The notes under the pieces: model-generated
Seen by the model: the letters and a program-made list of their open reading frames with translations, nothing else
Databases searched by the model: none
What the model was told of the DNA's origin: nothing
Source: Verrucomicrobiota bacterium
GTDB lineage: Bacteria; Verrucomicrobiota; Verrucomicrobiia; Limisphaerales; UBA11320
Length of the DNA: 64,000 nucleotides
Reading direction: 5' to 3'
NCBI GenBank assembly: GCA_016199985.1
Contig: JACQFQ010000004.1
Span: 1-64,000, forward strand
Shown: positions 25,639-34,431 of the stretch, piece by piece
Position numbering within the stretch: position 1 is the first letter of the stretch
Layout of the letters: the number at the start of each line of letters is the position of its first letter
Made by a program: the position numbers and the translations under genes

Positions 25639-26580
25639 ATGAAACGTCGTATCTGTCAGGGCGCTCGTTTGACTTGCGCCCTCCTCGCCGCGAGTCCTCT
25701 GGCCTGCGTCGCCAATATCTCGATCCAGCTCGACTATTCCTACGATATCGGCGGGTTTTTTACCGCTCCACGCCGCACGCTCATGTCCTCGGTGGCCAGC
25801 TTGTTCGAGTCGCGACTCCAGGACACCTTGTCCTCCATCACTCCGGGCGGAGGGGATCACTGGACAGTCCAATTCTACAACCCCTCGGACGGATCGCTGA
25901 CATCGGTGATCGATCCCACGATCAACCTGAACACAGTGAAGTTGTATCTCGGCGCGCGCGTGATGGGCGGGGGAACCCTGGGCGTGGGAGGATACGGCGG
26001 CGTGGCGAGCGCGTCGGGCAGCGGATCGTTCATCAACGCCATCAGCGGCCGAGGACAATCGGGCGTCACAGGCGACAGCGCGACGGCGACCGACTTCGCC
26101 CCTTGGGGAGGATCCATCGCCTTCAACTCCAGCGCGTCCTGGTACGACACGGCCGACCCGACCGTGACCGACAGCTTCCCCGGCCAAAGCGATTTCTACT
26201 CGGTGGCCCTGCATGAGGTGGGACATCTCATGGGGATAGGGACCGCCGACTCCTGGTTGCACGCGGTCAACGGCAGCCACCAATTCACGGGCGCGAACGC
26301 GGTGGCGAGATACGGGGCCAATGTCCCGCTGGAATCGGACGATGGACACTTCGCCGAGGGAACAATGAGCACCGTCGATGGAACCGTCACGGCGCAGGAA
26401 GCCGCGATGGATCCGACGCTCACACTCGGAACGCGCAAGCACCTCACGTCGCTCGATGTCGCGGCGCTCAAGGATATCGGCTGGACGGTGGTGCCCGAAC
26501 CGAGCGTGCTCTATCTCCTCGCGCTCGGCGGCTCCGGCGTTCTGCTCCTCAAGCGACGCTCGTCAGGGACCGCGCGTTAA
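25639..26580 (+). CDS. PEP-CTERM anchored zinc metalloprotease
   Basis: A 313-aa secreted protein. The signal peptide ends near ACVAN and the catalytic region contains LHEVGHLMGIGTADSW (HExxH at residues 192-196). It is followed by DGHFAEGTM and EAAMDPTLTLGTRKHLTSLD, the Met-turn-like region, and DVAALKDIGWTV. The C-terminus is a PEP-CTERM sorting signal: VPEP (about 285-288), a hydrophobic stretch LYLLALGGSGVLLL, then KRR. PEP-CTERM proteins are processed by exosortase (EpsH) and attached at the cell surface or EPS. The residue where many metzincins have a third histidine is a threonine, seen in other PEP-CTERM proteases of this wording. No exosortase is in the window. Confidence 0.85.
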   Translation: MKRRICQGARLTCALLAASPLACVANISIQLDYSYDIGGFFTAPRRTLMSSVASLFESRLQDTLSSITPGGGDHWTVQFYNPSDGSLTSVIDPTINLNTVKLYLGARVMGGGTLGVGGYGGVASASGSGSFINAISGRGQSGVTGDSATATDFAPWGGSIAFNSSASWYDTADPTVTDSFPGQSDFYSVALHEVGHLMGIGTADSWLHAVNGSHQFTGANAVARYGANVPLESDDGHFAEGTMSTVDGTVTAQEAAMDPTLTLGTRKHLTSLDVAALKDIGWTVVPEPSVLYLLALGGSGVLLLKRRSSGTAR

Positions 26581-26852
26581 GCGCCCTGGTTCTCATTGAT
26601 TGCCGCGCCACCTCGCGCCCCTGCGTTTGCTCCCCTCCGGCGTGGCGGAAGGGCGATGCGCGCGCGGCCTGCCCTGGATCCAACAACCCGCTGTTCATCC
26701 GATGGAATGGACCCGATGGACAACCGAGCGGACAGTCTCTAGTTTGCCCGCGTGCTCGAGCTCAAATCGTCACGCGCGTTTTCAGACCCCGGCCTCCGCC
26801 TCCGCGCCCGCGCCGCGTCGACGTTCTCGTCAGAGCCGCGGCCGTCATCGAG

Positions 26853-27908
26853 ATGGATCTGAGTTTCCAATTCCTGCGGCTTCGAAAGCGGACGCCCCTG
26901 GCCATCAGCCGCGGGGCGAGCGCGGAGTCCGTCCTCGCGTGGATTCGCGTCCGAAGCGAAGGCGTGGAAGGCTGGGGCGAGGCGGGGGAGTATTCGATCG
27001 GGACCCATCGTGTTTTCCCGACAGAGCTTGAGGCGAACCTCCAGCGCGCGCAATCCGTCCTCGAGAGACTTCCCGCCGCCGACCGCGCGGCGGCGGACGC
27101 TGTTCTACGGAAGCAGGGAATCGACTCGTCAACGCGCGCAGGGATCAATCAAGCCCTGATTGATTGGCTGGGAAAACGACAAGGGATGTCGGCGGGAACC
27201 CTTCTCGGCATCCCGGAGCGACCCAGTCCTCCCACATCGGTCACCGTCGGCATCAACACGCCCGAGGCCGCGGCAGCCCGCGTGCGACTCTGGCTGCGGA
27301 CCGCGTCCTTTCGCGTGTGGAAACTCAAGATGGGTTCACCCGGCGGGGTCGGGGCGGATCAGGCGATGTATGAAACGGTGATCCAGGCAATCCCCGCGGG
27401 TTCGCGAGTCAGCGTGGACGCGAATGGCGGATGGACCCTGGATCAGGCGCGGGAGATGGCCGGCTGGCTCGCGGACCGCGGCGTGGATCACATCGAACAA
27501 CCCTTGCCCCGCGGCCAGGAGAGAGACCTGCCGAGCCTGCGCGCGCGAAGCCCCATCGCCATCCTCGCGGATGAAAGCTGCCTCGACTCGAGCGAAATCC
27601 CCGCGCTCGCCGAAGCGGTGGATGGCGTCAATATCAAGCTTTTCAAGTGCGGGGGCGTCGATCCAGCGCTGCGGATGATCCAATCGGCGCGCGACCACGG
27701 GATGAAGGTCATGCTCGGCTGCTACGGCAACACACTGCTCGGCAACACAGCCTTGGCCCGCCTCGGCGGGCTCGCCGACTATGTCGACCTCGACAGCCAC
27801 TGGAACTTGGAGGGGGATCCCTTCAAAGGAGCGACCTTGAGCGACGGCGTTCTTCAAGCCCCGGAAGGGCCGGGCTTTGGAGTCAGCACCCATGACACAA
27901 CCGACTAA
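26853..27908 (+). CDS. dgcA: Enolase-superfamily dipeptide epimerase-like protein (DgcA-like)
   Basis: A 351-aa muconate-lactonizing/dipeptide-epimerase-type enzyme. KLKMG (about residue 155) is the K-x-K acid/base pair. VDANGGW, EQPLPR and ADESCLDS supply the three metal ligands D, E, D. KLFKCGG carries the second base lysine, and the barrel closes with MLGCYGNT. Members epimerise Ala-Glu dipeptides or N-acyl amino acids. The next gene encodes a DUF1611 protein, and the pair corresponds to dgcA-dgcN, reported for D-glutamate catabolism in marine bacteria. The start ATG (MDLSFQFLRLRKRTPLAISRG) gives the usual capping domain. Confidence 0.85.
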   Translation: MDLSFQFLRLRKRTPLAISRGASAESVLAWIRVRSEGVEGWGEAGEYSIGTHRVFPTELEANLQRAQSVLERLPAADRAAADAVLRKQGIDSSTRAGINQALIDWLGKRQGMSAGTLLGIPERPSPPTSVTVGINTPEAAAARVRLWLRTASFRVWKLKMGSPGGVGADQAMYETVIQAIPAGSRVSVDANGGWTLDQAREMAGWLADRGVDHIEQPLPRGQERDLPSLRARSPIAILADESCLDSSEIPALAEAVDGVNIKLFKCGGVDPALRMIQSARDHGMKVMLGCYGNTLLGNTALARLGGLADYVDLDSHWNLEGDPFKGATLSDGVLQAPEGPGFGVSTHDTTD

Positions 27909-28965
27909 ACTGCTCGCCCGCCAGCGAGCCGCGATTCTCCAGCACGGCGGCCTTCAAGGCCGATGCAACGGCAAGACAGGCCTCTCGCTCCTGCGCTATG
28001 CCGAGGCACGCGTCGTCGCGATCATTGACGAGGACTCGGCGGGCCGATCCCTTCGCGAGCTTACGGGGCTCAGGTTGCCCGAGGATATCCCGATCGTTCG
28101 GTCCGTCCACGACGCGCTCCCCTTCAAGCCCGAAGTGCTGTCCATCGGCGTGGCTCCCTCGGGAGGCCGGCTCCCTGACGAGTGGTGGGACGAGATCCGG
28201 CTGGCGGTGCGCTCCGGCCTCTGCGTTCAGAACGGCCTGCACACGCGCTTGAACTCCGATCCCGGCATCCAGGCGGCGCTTCGTCCGGGGCAATGGGTTT
28301 GGGACATGCGTCGGGAACCCGAGGATCTTCCCATCGGCACGGGAGCGGCCCGAAGCCTGGCTTGTCGGCGCGTGCTGTTCGTTGGAACGGACATGAACGT
28401 GGGCAAGATGACCGCGGCGCTGGAGTTCGACGCGTGCGCCCGGCGGCGGGGCTTGAGGTCCAAATTCATCGCCACCGGACAAACAGGCATGATGATCAGC
28501 GGCGATGGCGTCGCGCTGGACGGAGTGCGCGTGGACTACGCCGCGGGGGCGATCGAGCAGCAGGTCATGCGACACGGCCCCGGGCACGAACTGCTATTCA
28601 TCGAGGGACAGGGATCCTTGATCAACCCCGCTTCGACAGCGACGCTGCCGCTCATCCGTGGTTCCCAACCCACGAGTCTTATCCTGGTTCACAAAGCCAG
28701 GATGACGCATCTCAATCGATTCCCGCACGTGGCGGTGCCCCCGCTGCGCGAAGTGATCGCGTTGAACGAGGCTGTCGCGAAGGCCGGAGGCGCATTCGGC
28801 GCGGCCCGCGTGGCGGCGGTGGCGCTCAACACCTGGGGTTTGAGCGAAGCGGAAGCGAGTCTTGAAGCCCTCGCCGTGGAAACGGAGACGGGCCTGCCCT
28901 GCGACGACGTGGTTCGATCGGGCGCCAGTCGACTCCTGGAGGCCCTGCTCAGGAACGCGATGTAG
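27892..28965 (+). CDS. dgcN: DUF1611 P-loop protein (DgcN-like)
   Basis: A 357-aa protein with an N-terminal Rossmann-like part and a C-terminal P-loop domain of the DUF1611 family: VLFVGTDMNVGKMTAALEFD (P-loop about residues 160-175), ATGQTGMMISGDGVA, and LFIEGQGSLINPAS. A DUF1611 member, DgcN, has been described as an N-acetyltransferase acting on D-glutamate together with the epimerase DgcA. The overlap of 17 bases with the epimerase gene, in another frame, supports that pairing here. An alternative is uptake or recycling of peptidoglycan-derived D-amino acids. The start at 27892 (MTQPTKLLARQRAAIL) is preferred over the ORF's first ATG because it lies in the intergenic junction. Confidence 0.85.
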   Translation: MTQPTKLLARQRAAILQHGGLQGRCNGKTGLSLLRYAEARVVAIIDEDSAGRSLRELTGLRLPEDIPIVRSVHDALPFKPEVLSIGVAPSGGRLPDEWWDEIRLAVRSGLCVQNGLHTRLNSDPGIQAALRPGQWVWDMRREPEDLPIGTGAARSLACRRVLFVGTDMNVGKMTAALEFDACARRRGLRSKFIATGQTGMMISGDGVALDGVRVDYAAGAIEQQVMRHGPGHELLFIEGQGSLINPASTATLPLIRGSQPTSLILVHKARMTHLNRFPHVAVPPLREVIALNEAVAKAGGAFGAARVAAVALNTWGLSEAEASLEALAVETETGLPCDDVVRSGASRLLEALLRNAM

Positions 28966-29094
28966 CGCCTCGCGGAGGAGGACCTGGGCGCCTCCGCAAG
29001 GAAGTCAACCCTCGCAAATCGCTCCCCTCCGGCGTCACATGCTTGACTCTCTTTTGTCACTCAAGGATGGTGCTCGCGTTTCGCAGGTTACCCT

Positions 29095-29724
29095 ATGAAA
29101 AAACTACTCGCTCTCCTTGGCGCAACTCTTTTGATGGCCCAGGCCTCCGACGCGACCGCGGCCGGCTGGGTTTCTCTCTTCGACGGAAAAAGCTTGGACG
29201 GCTGGAAGCCGAACGAGAATCCCGAGACCTTCTCGGTGAAGGACGGCGTTCTCATTGTCAAAGGCAAGAAGGCGCACCTCTATTACATGGGTTCGGTGAG
29301 CAATCACGACTTCACGAATTTCGAGTTTGAGGCCGATGTGATGACCTTTCCCAAGGCAAACTCGGGGGTCTATATTCACACGATTTACCAGGACGGTGAT
29401 TGGCCGCGCACCGGCTACGAGATCCAGGTGAACAACTCGCACGGCGACCCCAAGCGCACCGCGGGGCTCTACTCGATCGACGACAACTACGAGGCGCCGG
29501 CGAAGGACGGCGAGTGGTTCAAGCTCTACATCAAGGTCGAGGGCAAGCGAATCATCACGAAGGTCAACGGCAAGCTCATCAAGGATTACACGGAGCCGGA
29601 GAACGTAAAGCGGGACAAAGGCATGGAGAAGCGCCTCCTCAGCCACGGGACATTCGCGATCCAGGGCCACGACCCAGGGAGCGAGATCCATTACAAGAAC
29701 ATCCGGGTCCGTCCGCTTCATTGA
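29095..29724 (+). CDS. Secreted single-domain DUF1080 protein
   Basis: A 209-aa protein: signal peptide MKKLLALLGATLLMAQASDA, then one DUF1080 module starting WVSLFDGKSLDGWKPNENPE. It contains FTNFEFEADVMTFPKANSGVYIH, GYEIQVNNSHGDPKRTAGLY and the closing LSHGTFAIQGHDPGSEIHYKNIRVRPL. This is the best-conserved of the three DUF1080 genes here, with the full D-S/SG-(I/V)-Y-I-H and Q-G-H-D-P-G-S motifs of the family. A third secreted DUF1080 gene is in keeping with a glycan-degrading lifestyle. Confidence 0.92.
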   Translation: MKKLLALLGATLLMAQASDATAAGWVSLFDGKSLDGWKPNENPETFSVKDGVLIVKGKKAHLYYMGSVSNHDFTNFEFEADVMTFPKANSGVYIHTIYQDGDWPRTGYEIQVNNSHGDPKRTAGLYSIDDNYEAPAKDGEWFKLYIKVEGKRIITKVNGKLIKDYTEPENVKRDKGMEKRLLSHGTFAIQGHDPGSEIHYKNIRVRPLH

Positions 29725-29832
29725 GGCCCGAGGCTCGGCTGGGCCGTTGCGGGGATTCCGCTTCGCGGTCGATTGGAAGGCAGCTGTTTTACACCACCTG
29801 TTCGGATTCGCGGCATTGACGCCGGAGCAACC

Positions 29833-31296
29833 ATGCAGCAGCACCACCCAAAACATTATTGCGGCGTCTTTGGAATCCACGGACACTCGAACGCGGCGGA
29901 GCTCACCTACTACGGCCTTTACGCGCTCCAGCATCGCGGCCAGGAGAGCGCGGGCATCGTGGCGACCGACGGACGCGAGTTTCGCATCCACAAGGGCATG
30001 GGGCTCGTCTCGCAGATCTTCAACGGCGACGTGCTTCACCATCTGACGGGCACGACCGCCATCGGTCATACGCGCTACTCCACCACCGGCTCCTCCCACC
30101 TGCGCAACGCGCAGCCCCTCACGGTGGATTGCGCCCGGGGGCAGATCGCGATCGCGCACAACGGGAACCTGACCAACGCGGCGGCGCTCCGCGAGGAGCT
30201 CGAGATGCAGGGCTCCATTTTTCAGACCACGGTGGACAGCGAGATCATCCTCCACCTCCTCGCCCAGCCCAAGGGCGGCAACCTCCTCGAGAGCCTGACC
30301 AACACCCTGCACCGCATCGAGGGCGCCTACTCGTTGGCGATCATGACCGAGGACGAGATGGTGGGCGTGCGCGATCCGTTTGGCTTTCGCCCGCTGAGCA
30401 TCGGGAAGGTCGACGATGCCTACGTCCTCGCCAGCGAGACCTGCGCCCTGGACCTCATCCACGCCAAATTCATCCGCGATGTCGAGCCGGGCGAGATTGT
30501 CATCATCAACAGCAAGGGCCTCCACAGCATCAAGGCCTTTCCCCAGCAGGAGCAGAGGGCCTTCTGCATCTTCGAATACGTCTATTTCGCCCGGCCCGAC
30601 AGCATCATCAACAACCGCACGGTCTACAAAGTCCGGGTCGAGATGGGACGCGAGCTCGCCCGGGAAAGCGGAGTCGACGCCGACATCGTCGTCCCCGTGC
30701 CCGATAGCGGCAACTACGCGGGCCTGGGTTATTCGATGGAGGCCAACATCCCCTACGAGATGGCGTTCATCCGCAACCACTATGTGGGCCGCAGCTTCCT
30801 CCAGCCCACCCAGCTGATCCGCGACTTCAATGTGAGGGTGAAGCTCAACCTCATCCCGGAGCTGGTGAAAGGGAAGCGCGTGGTCATCGTGGACGACTCG
30901 ATCGTCCGGGGCACCACCTGCAAAGCGCGCGTGAACACCATGAAGGAGGCCGGCGCGAAGGAGGTGCATGTGCGCGTGAGCTGCCCGCCTCACATGAACC
31001 CCTGCGTCTACGGCATCGATTTCCCCGACCGTCGCAAGCTGATGGCGGCGAACTACAGCGTCGACGAGATCCGAAAGTATCTCAACGCCGACTCCCTTGC
31101 CTACCTGTCCCAGGATGGAATGATCCGCGCGACCGGCCTCGAGAAATCGTCGTTCTGCATGGCCTGCTACGACGGACGCTATCCCGTGCCCTACGACCCC
31201 GCGCTCGACAAGGAGATCATCGAGCGCCGGCGGAGGAGGTTCGAGAGCCTGGGCGAGTCGCTCGACAAGGAGCGCCGTCAGATCAAGCTGCTCTGA
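29833..31296 (+). CDS. purF: Amidophosphoribosyltransferase
   Basis: A 487-aa enzyme catalysing the first committed step of purine synthesis (PRPP plus glutamine to phosphoribosylamine). It has the N-terminal glutaminase with catalytic Cys10 after a short propeptide, QHRGQESAGI, HTRYSTTG and IAHNGNLTN. The C-terminal PRTase domain carries the PRPP loop VVIVDDSIVRGTT. It also shows the cysteines of a 4Fe-4S cluster (CPPHMNPCVYG and SSFCMACYDG), as in the Bacillus-type enzyme. The start ATG at 29833 puts Cys10 just after the processed leader; an upstream in-frame extension is not conserved. Followed by an intrinsic-type hairpin. Confidence 0.95.
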   Translation: MQQHHPKHYCGVFGIHGHSNAAELTYYGLYALQHRGQESAGIVATDGREFRIHKGMGLVSQIFNGDVLHHLTGTTAIGHTRYSTTGSSHLRNAQPLTVDCARGQIAIAHNGNLTNAAALREELEMQGSIFQTTVDSEIILHLLAQPKGGNLLESLTNTLHRIEGAYSLAIMTEDEMVGVRDPFGFRPLSIGKVDDAYVLASETCALDLIHAKFIRDVEPGEIVIINSKGLHSIKAFPQQEQRAFCIFEYVYFARPDSIINNRTVYKVRVEMGRELARESGVDADIVVPVPDSGNYAGLGYSMEANIPYEMAFIRNHYVGRSFLQPTQLIRDFNVRVKLNLIPELVKGKRVVIVDDSIVRGTTCKARVNTMKEAGAKEVHVRVSCPPHMNPCVYGIDFPDRRKLMAANYSVDEIRKYLNADSLAYLSQDGMIRATGLEKSSFCMACYDGRYPVPYDPALDKEIIERRRRRFESLGESLDKERRQIKLL

Positions 31297-31305
31297 TCCC
31301 GCGCT

Positions 31306-31323
31306 TGGGGGTTGAAACCCCCA
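31306..31323 (+). terminator. Hairpin downstream of purF
   Basis: A perfect 8-bp inverted repeat (TGGGGGTT, loop GA, AACCCCCA) starting nine bases after the purF stop. It is followed by GGCCCTTTCCC, a weak T-tract, so termination may be partial or Rho-assisted. Confidence 0.6.
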
Positions 31324-31426
31324 GGCCCTTTCCCTAGCCTTCCGCTCGCTGTGCCCACAACTCGGTGATCCGCGGCCCCCTCTTGCGCCGCGCGAGCGCC
31401 GGAATGGGCCGCTCGCTAGCCAAACT

Positions 31427-32578
31427 ATGAACGCCACGTCGACATTGCGGATCCCATTTTTCCTTCTCCTCGCCTGCGCCAGTCTCACGGGATGCGGACC
31501 GGGAGGCTCCCACTCCGGCGAGATTCTGGTCGGAGAGTTCGCGTCCCTGACCGGCAAGGAAGCCACATTCGGCGTCTCATCGCACGAAGGCACCCAGCTC
31601 GCGATCGACGAACTCAACAGCGCGGGCGGGGCTCTCGGCAGGAAGTTCAAGCTGCTCACCGAGGACACCCGCTCCACCGCCGGAGAGTCGAGCACTGTGG
31701 TGAACAAGCTCATAGCCCGCGATGGCGCGATCGCCATCCTGGGAGAGGTCGCGAGCTCGCGCTCGCTGGAGGCCGCGGCCGTCTGCCAGCAGGCAAAGAT
31801 TCCGATGATCTCGCCCAGTTCCACCAACCCCCAGGTCACTGAGACGGGCGACTATATTTTTCGGGTCTGTTTTATTGACCCCTTCCAGGGAACCGTGATG
31901 GCGAACTTCGCCAGGAACACGCTCAAAGCCAAGCGCGTGGCCGTGTTCACCGACGTGAAAAGCGACTACAGCAAAGGCCTCGCGAAGTATTTTAAGGAGG
32001 GATTTCTCAAGAGCGGCGGAGGCGAGATCGTCGCGGAGCTCGATTTCAACGGCGGCGACAAGGATTTCAAGGCGCAGCTCACGTCCATCAAGGCGGCGAA
32101 GCCCGAGGCGATCTTCGTCCCCTGCTACTACACCGATGCCGCTCTCATCTGCATTCAGGCGCGGCAGCTCGGATTGAACGCGCCGCTGTTCGGAGGGGAT
32201 GGGTGGGAATCCGACCAGTTGGTGAAGATCGGAGCCGAGGCGGTGGAGGGAAACTATTTCTCAACGCACTACTCCCCTGACGCGGGGTCCGACAAAGGCA
32301 AACGATTCGTGGAAGCCTATAAGAAGGCGTTCAACGGCAAGGTTCCCGACGCCATGGCGGCCCTGGGATACGACTCCGCGATGCTTCTGGCGGACGCGAT
32401 TCGGCGTTGCGGAAGCACCGACTCCCAAAAACTTCGCGACACGCTCGCCGCGACCAAGGACCTGGACGCGGTCACGGGCCGGACCACGATCGACAGCCAC
32501 CGGGACGCCACCAAGTCCGCGGTGATCCTCCAGGTGAAGGGCGGCAGCTTCAAATACATCGAGACCATCAATCCCTGA
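31427..32578 (+). CDS. livK: Branched-chain amino-acid ABC transporter substrate-binding lipoprotein
   Basis: A 383-aa periplasmic binding protein of the LivJ/LivK type with a lipobox (LACASLTGC, cysteine at 24), so it is anchored in the inner membrane or outer membrane. The binding fold begins ILVGEFASLTGKEATFGVSSHEGTQLAIDELN and includes VGEVASSRSLEAAAVCQQAKIPMISPSST. Ligand specificity (Leu/Ile/Val or other amides and urea) cannot be fixed from sequence. The four genes behind it are the two permeases and two ATPases of the same transporter, all overlapping or nearly so. Confidence 0.9.
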   Translation: MNATSTLRIPFFLLLACASLTGCGPGGSHSGEILVGEFASLTGKEATFGVSSHEGTQLAIDELNSAGGALGRKFKLLTEDTRSTAGESSTVVNKLIARDGAIAILGEVASSRSLEAAAVCQQAKIPMISPSSTNPQVTETGDYIFRVCFIDPFQGTVMANFARNTLKAKRVAVFTDVKSDYSKGLAKYFKEGFLKSGGGEIVAELDFNGGDKDFKAQLTSIKAAKPEAIFVPCYYTDAALICIQARQLGLNAPLFGGDGWESDQLVKIGAEAVEGNYFSTHYSPDAGSDKGKRFVEAYKKAFNGKVPDAMAALGYDSAMLLADAIRRCGSTDSQKLRDTLAATKDLDAVTGRTTIDSHRDATKSAVILQVKGGSFKYIETINP

Positions 32579-32587
32579 TCCGCGAGC

Positions 32588-33499
32588 GTGAGTCAGTTCC
32601 TTCAGCAATTGATCAACGGCCTCGCGCTCGGGTCGATCTACGCCCTGATCGCCCTGGGCTACACGATGGTTTACGGCGTGCTGAGATTCATCAACTTCGC
32701 GCACAGCGACGTGCTCATGCTCGGCGCCTTCGCCGCCTACTTCCTGAATCCGAGCATTGAGAGGACCTTCGGACCCCAATCCATCCCCGGCGCGCTTCTC
32801 GTGGTGCTTCTCTCGGCGCTGATCTGCGCGGCGCTGGGGATCCTCATCGAGATTCTGGCCTATCGTCCGCTCCGCAATCGGCCCAAGCTCACGGTGCTGA
32901 TCACGGCGATCGGCGTCTCCCTGTTCATCGAATACACGTGCCAGCACCGGAGCGTATTCCGAGCGGAAACGCGGCCCTTCCCCAACCTCTTTCCTTCGCG
33001 GGATTTTCAGTGGCTCGGTCTCGCGGTCAACTCGAACGACCTGGTCGTGTTGGCGGCGACCGCCGTGTTGCTGACGGCGCTCTGGTTCATCGTTCAGCGG
33101 ACGAAGACGGGCACGGCGATGCGGGCTGTGGCGTTCAACCCCCAGGCGGCCGCGCTGATGGGGATCAACATCAACCGCGTGATCTCCTTCACCTTCGGCC
33201 TGGGCTCGGCGCTGGCGGCGATCGCAGGCATTCTTTACGCGCTCAAGGCCCGCGGGATCGAACCGCTCATGGGTGTCACGCCGGGTCTGCGGGCGTTCAC
33301 CGCGGCGGTGCTCGGCGGGATCGGCAATCTGCCCGGCGCGGCGTTGGGCGGGTTCGTGCTGGGCGCCCTGGAAACGTTCGCGGGAGGCATCCCGGCGATT
33401 TCAAACTATCGCGACGGCATCGCCTTCGCGCTCCTCATTCTCATTCTCCTGTTCAGGCCCGCGGGCCTCCTGGGCAAGCCGCAGACGGAAAAGGTATGA
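32588..33499 (+). CDS. livH: Branched-chain amino-acid ABC permease LivH
   Basis: A 303-aa membrane protein starting at GTG, 9 bases after livK, with about eight helices. It carries the family signature LINGLALGSIYALIALGYTMVYGVLRFINFAHSDV at the start, and RAVAFNPQAAALMGININRVISFTFGLGS in the middle (the EAA-like cytosolic loop that contacts the ATPase). The stop overlaps the livM start (ATGA), so the two permease halves are translationally coupled, as expected for a heterodimer. Confidence 0.93.
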   Translation: MSQFLQQLINGLALGSIYALIALGYTMVYGVLRFINFAHSDVLMLGAFAAYFLNPSIERTFGPQSIPGALLVVLLSALICAALGILIEILAYRPLRNRPKLTVLITAIGVSLFIEYTCQHRSVFRAETRPFPNLFPSRDFQWLGLAVNSNDLVVLAATAVLLTALWFIVQRTKTGTAMRAVAFNPQAAALMGININRVISFTFGLGSALAAIAGILYALKARGIEPLMGVTPGLRAFTAAVLGGIGNLPGAALGGFVLGALETFAGGIPAISNYRDGIAFALLILILLFRPAGLLGKPQTEKV

Positions 33500-34431
33500 C
33501 CCATCTCGGCGCCAAACGATTCCTGATCGCGGCCATCGCGGCGGCTGCGGCGGTTTCCGCGTTTTCTTCGTCCTTCAACAGCTACTTTCTCAGCGTCGCC
33601 ATCGATGTCGGCGTCAATATCATCCTCGCGGTCAGCCTCAATCTCATCAATGGCCACACCGGCCAGTTCAGCCTGGGCCACGCGGGGTTCATGGCCGTTG
33701 GCGGCTACACGGCCGCGGTCTGCACCCTGCGCCTTTCTCCCCTGATTCCTCCCGAGCTTCAGCCCGCGCTGTTTCTGTTCGCGCTCCTGGCGGGAGGACT
33801 GCTGGCCGCCGCGGCCGGATTGATCGTCGGCGTCCCTTCGCTGCGCCTCCGCGGCGACTATCTCGCCGTTGTGACGCTCGGCTTCGGCGAGATCATCCGT
33901 GTGCTGCTCCAGAACTCCGAGTTCGTTGGCGCCGCCAGCGGCCTCAAGGGCATCGCCAAGCTCACGACGCTCGGATGGACCTTCGGCCTCGCCGCCATCA
34001 CGGTGTATGTCATCGCCAGCCTGGTGAACTCGACCTACGGCCGCGGATTCATCGCGGTGAACGACGACGAGGTGGCCGCCAGCGCGATGGGCATCAACCC
34101 CACGCGTTACAAGGTCGTCGCCTTCGTCATCGGAGCGTTCTTCGCCGGCGTCGCCGGCGGGTTATACGCGCACCACAAGCAATTCCTCAGCCCCACGGGA
34201 TTCGATTTCATGAAGTCGATCGACATCGTGGTGATGGTCATCCTGGGAGGCATGGGCCGAACGGCCGGCGTGATCATCGCCGCGGTGCTGCTCACCGTCC
34301 TGCCGGAGTACCTGCGCTCCTCCTTCGCGGATGTTCGGATGATCGTTTACGCGCTGCTCATCATCGGGCTGATGATGGCCCGACCGCAGGGGCTCTTCAC
34401 GCTCGGGCCCAGAAAGGCCAAGTCGGCATGA
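33496..34431 (+). CDS. livM: Branched-chain amino-acid ABC permease LivM
   Basis: A 311-aa membrane protein, partner of LivH, containing ILAVSLNLINGHTGQFSLGHAGFMAVGGYTAA (residues 38-69). It also contains GLALLGF-like GDYLAVVTLGFGEIIRVLLQN and the ATPase-contacting INDDEVAASAMGINPTRYKVVAF. The length is standard. Its start and stop both overlap the neighbours by four bases. Confidence 0.93.
   Translation: MTHLGAKRFLIAAIAAAAAVSAFSSSFNSYFLSVAIDVGVNIILAVSLNLINGHTGQFSLGHAGFMAVGGYTAAVCTLRLSPLIPPELQPALFLFALLAGGLLAAAAGLIVGVPSLRLRGDYLAVVTLGFGEIIRVLLQNSEFVGAASGLKGIAKLTTLGWTFGLAAITVYVIASLVNSTYGRGFIAVNDDEVAASAMGINPTRYKVVAFVIGAFFAGVAGGLYAHHKQFLSPTGFDFMKSIDIVVMVILGGMGRTAGVIIAAVLLTVLPEYLRSSFADVRMIVYALLIIGLMMARPQGLFTLGPRKAKSA

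Noticed and set aside
29104..31839. 911-codon frame on the minus strand
   Set aside because: It is antisense to the clear DUF1080 and purF genes, which have family motifs; high GC content leaves long antisense frames open.
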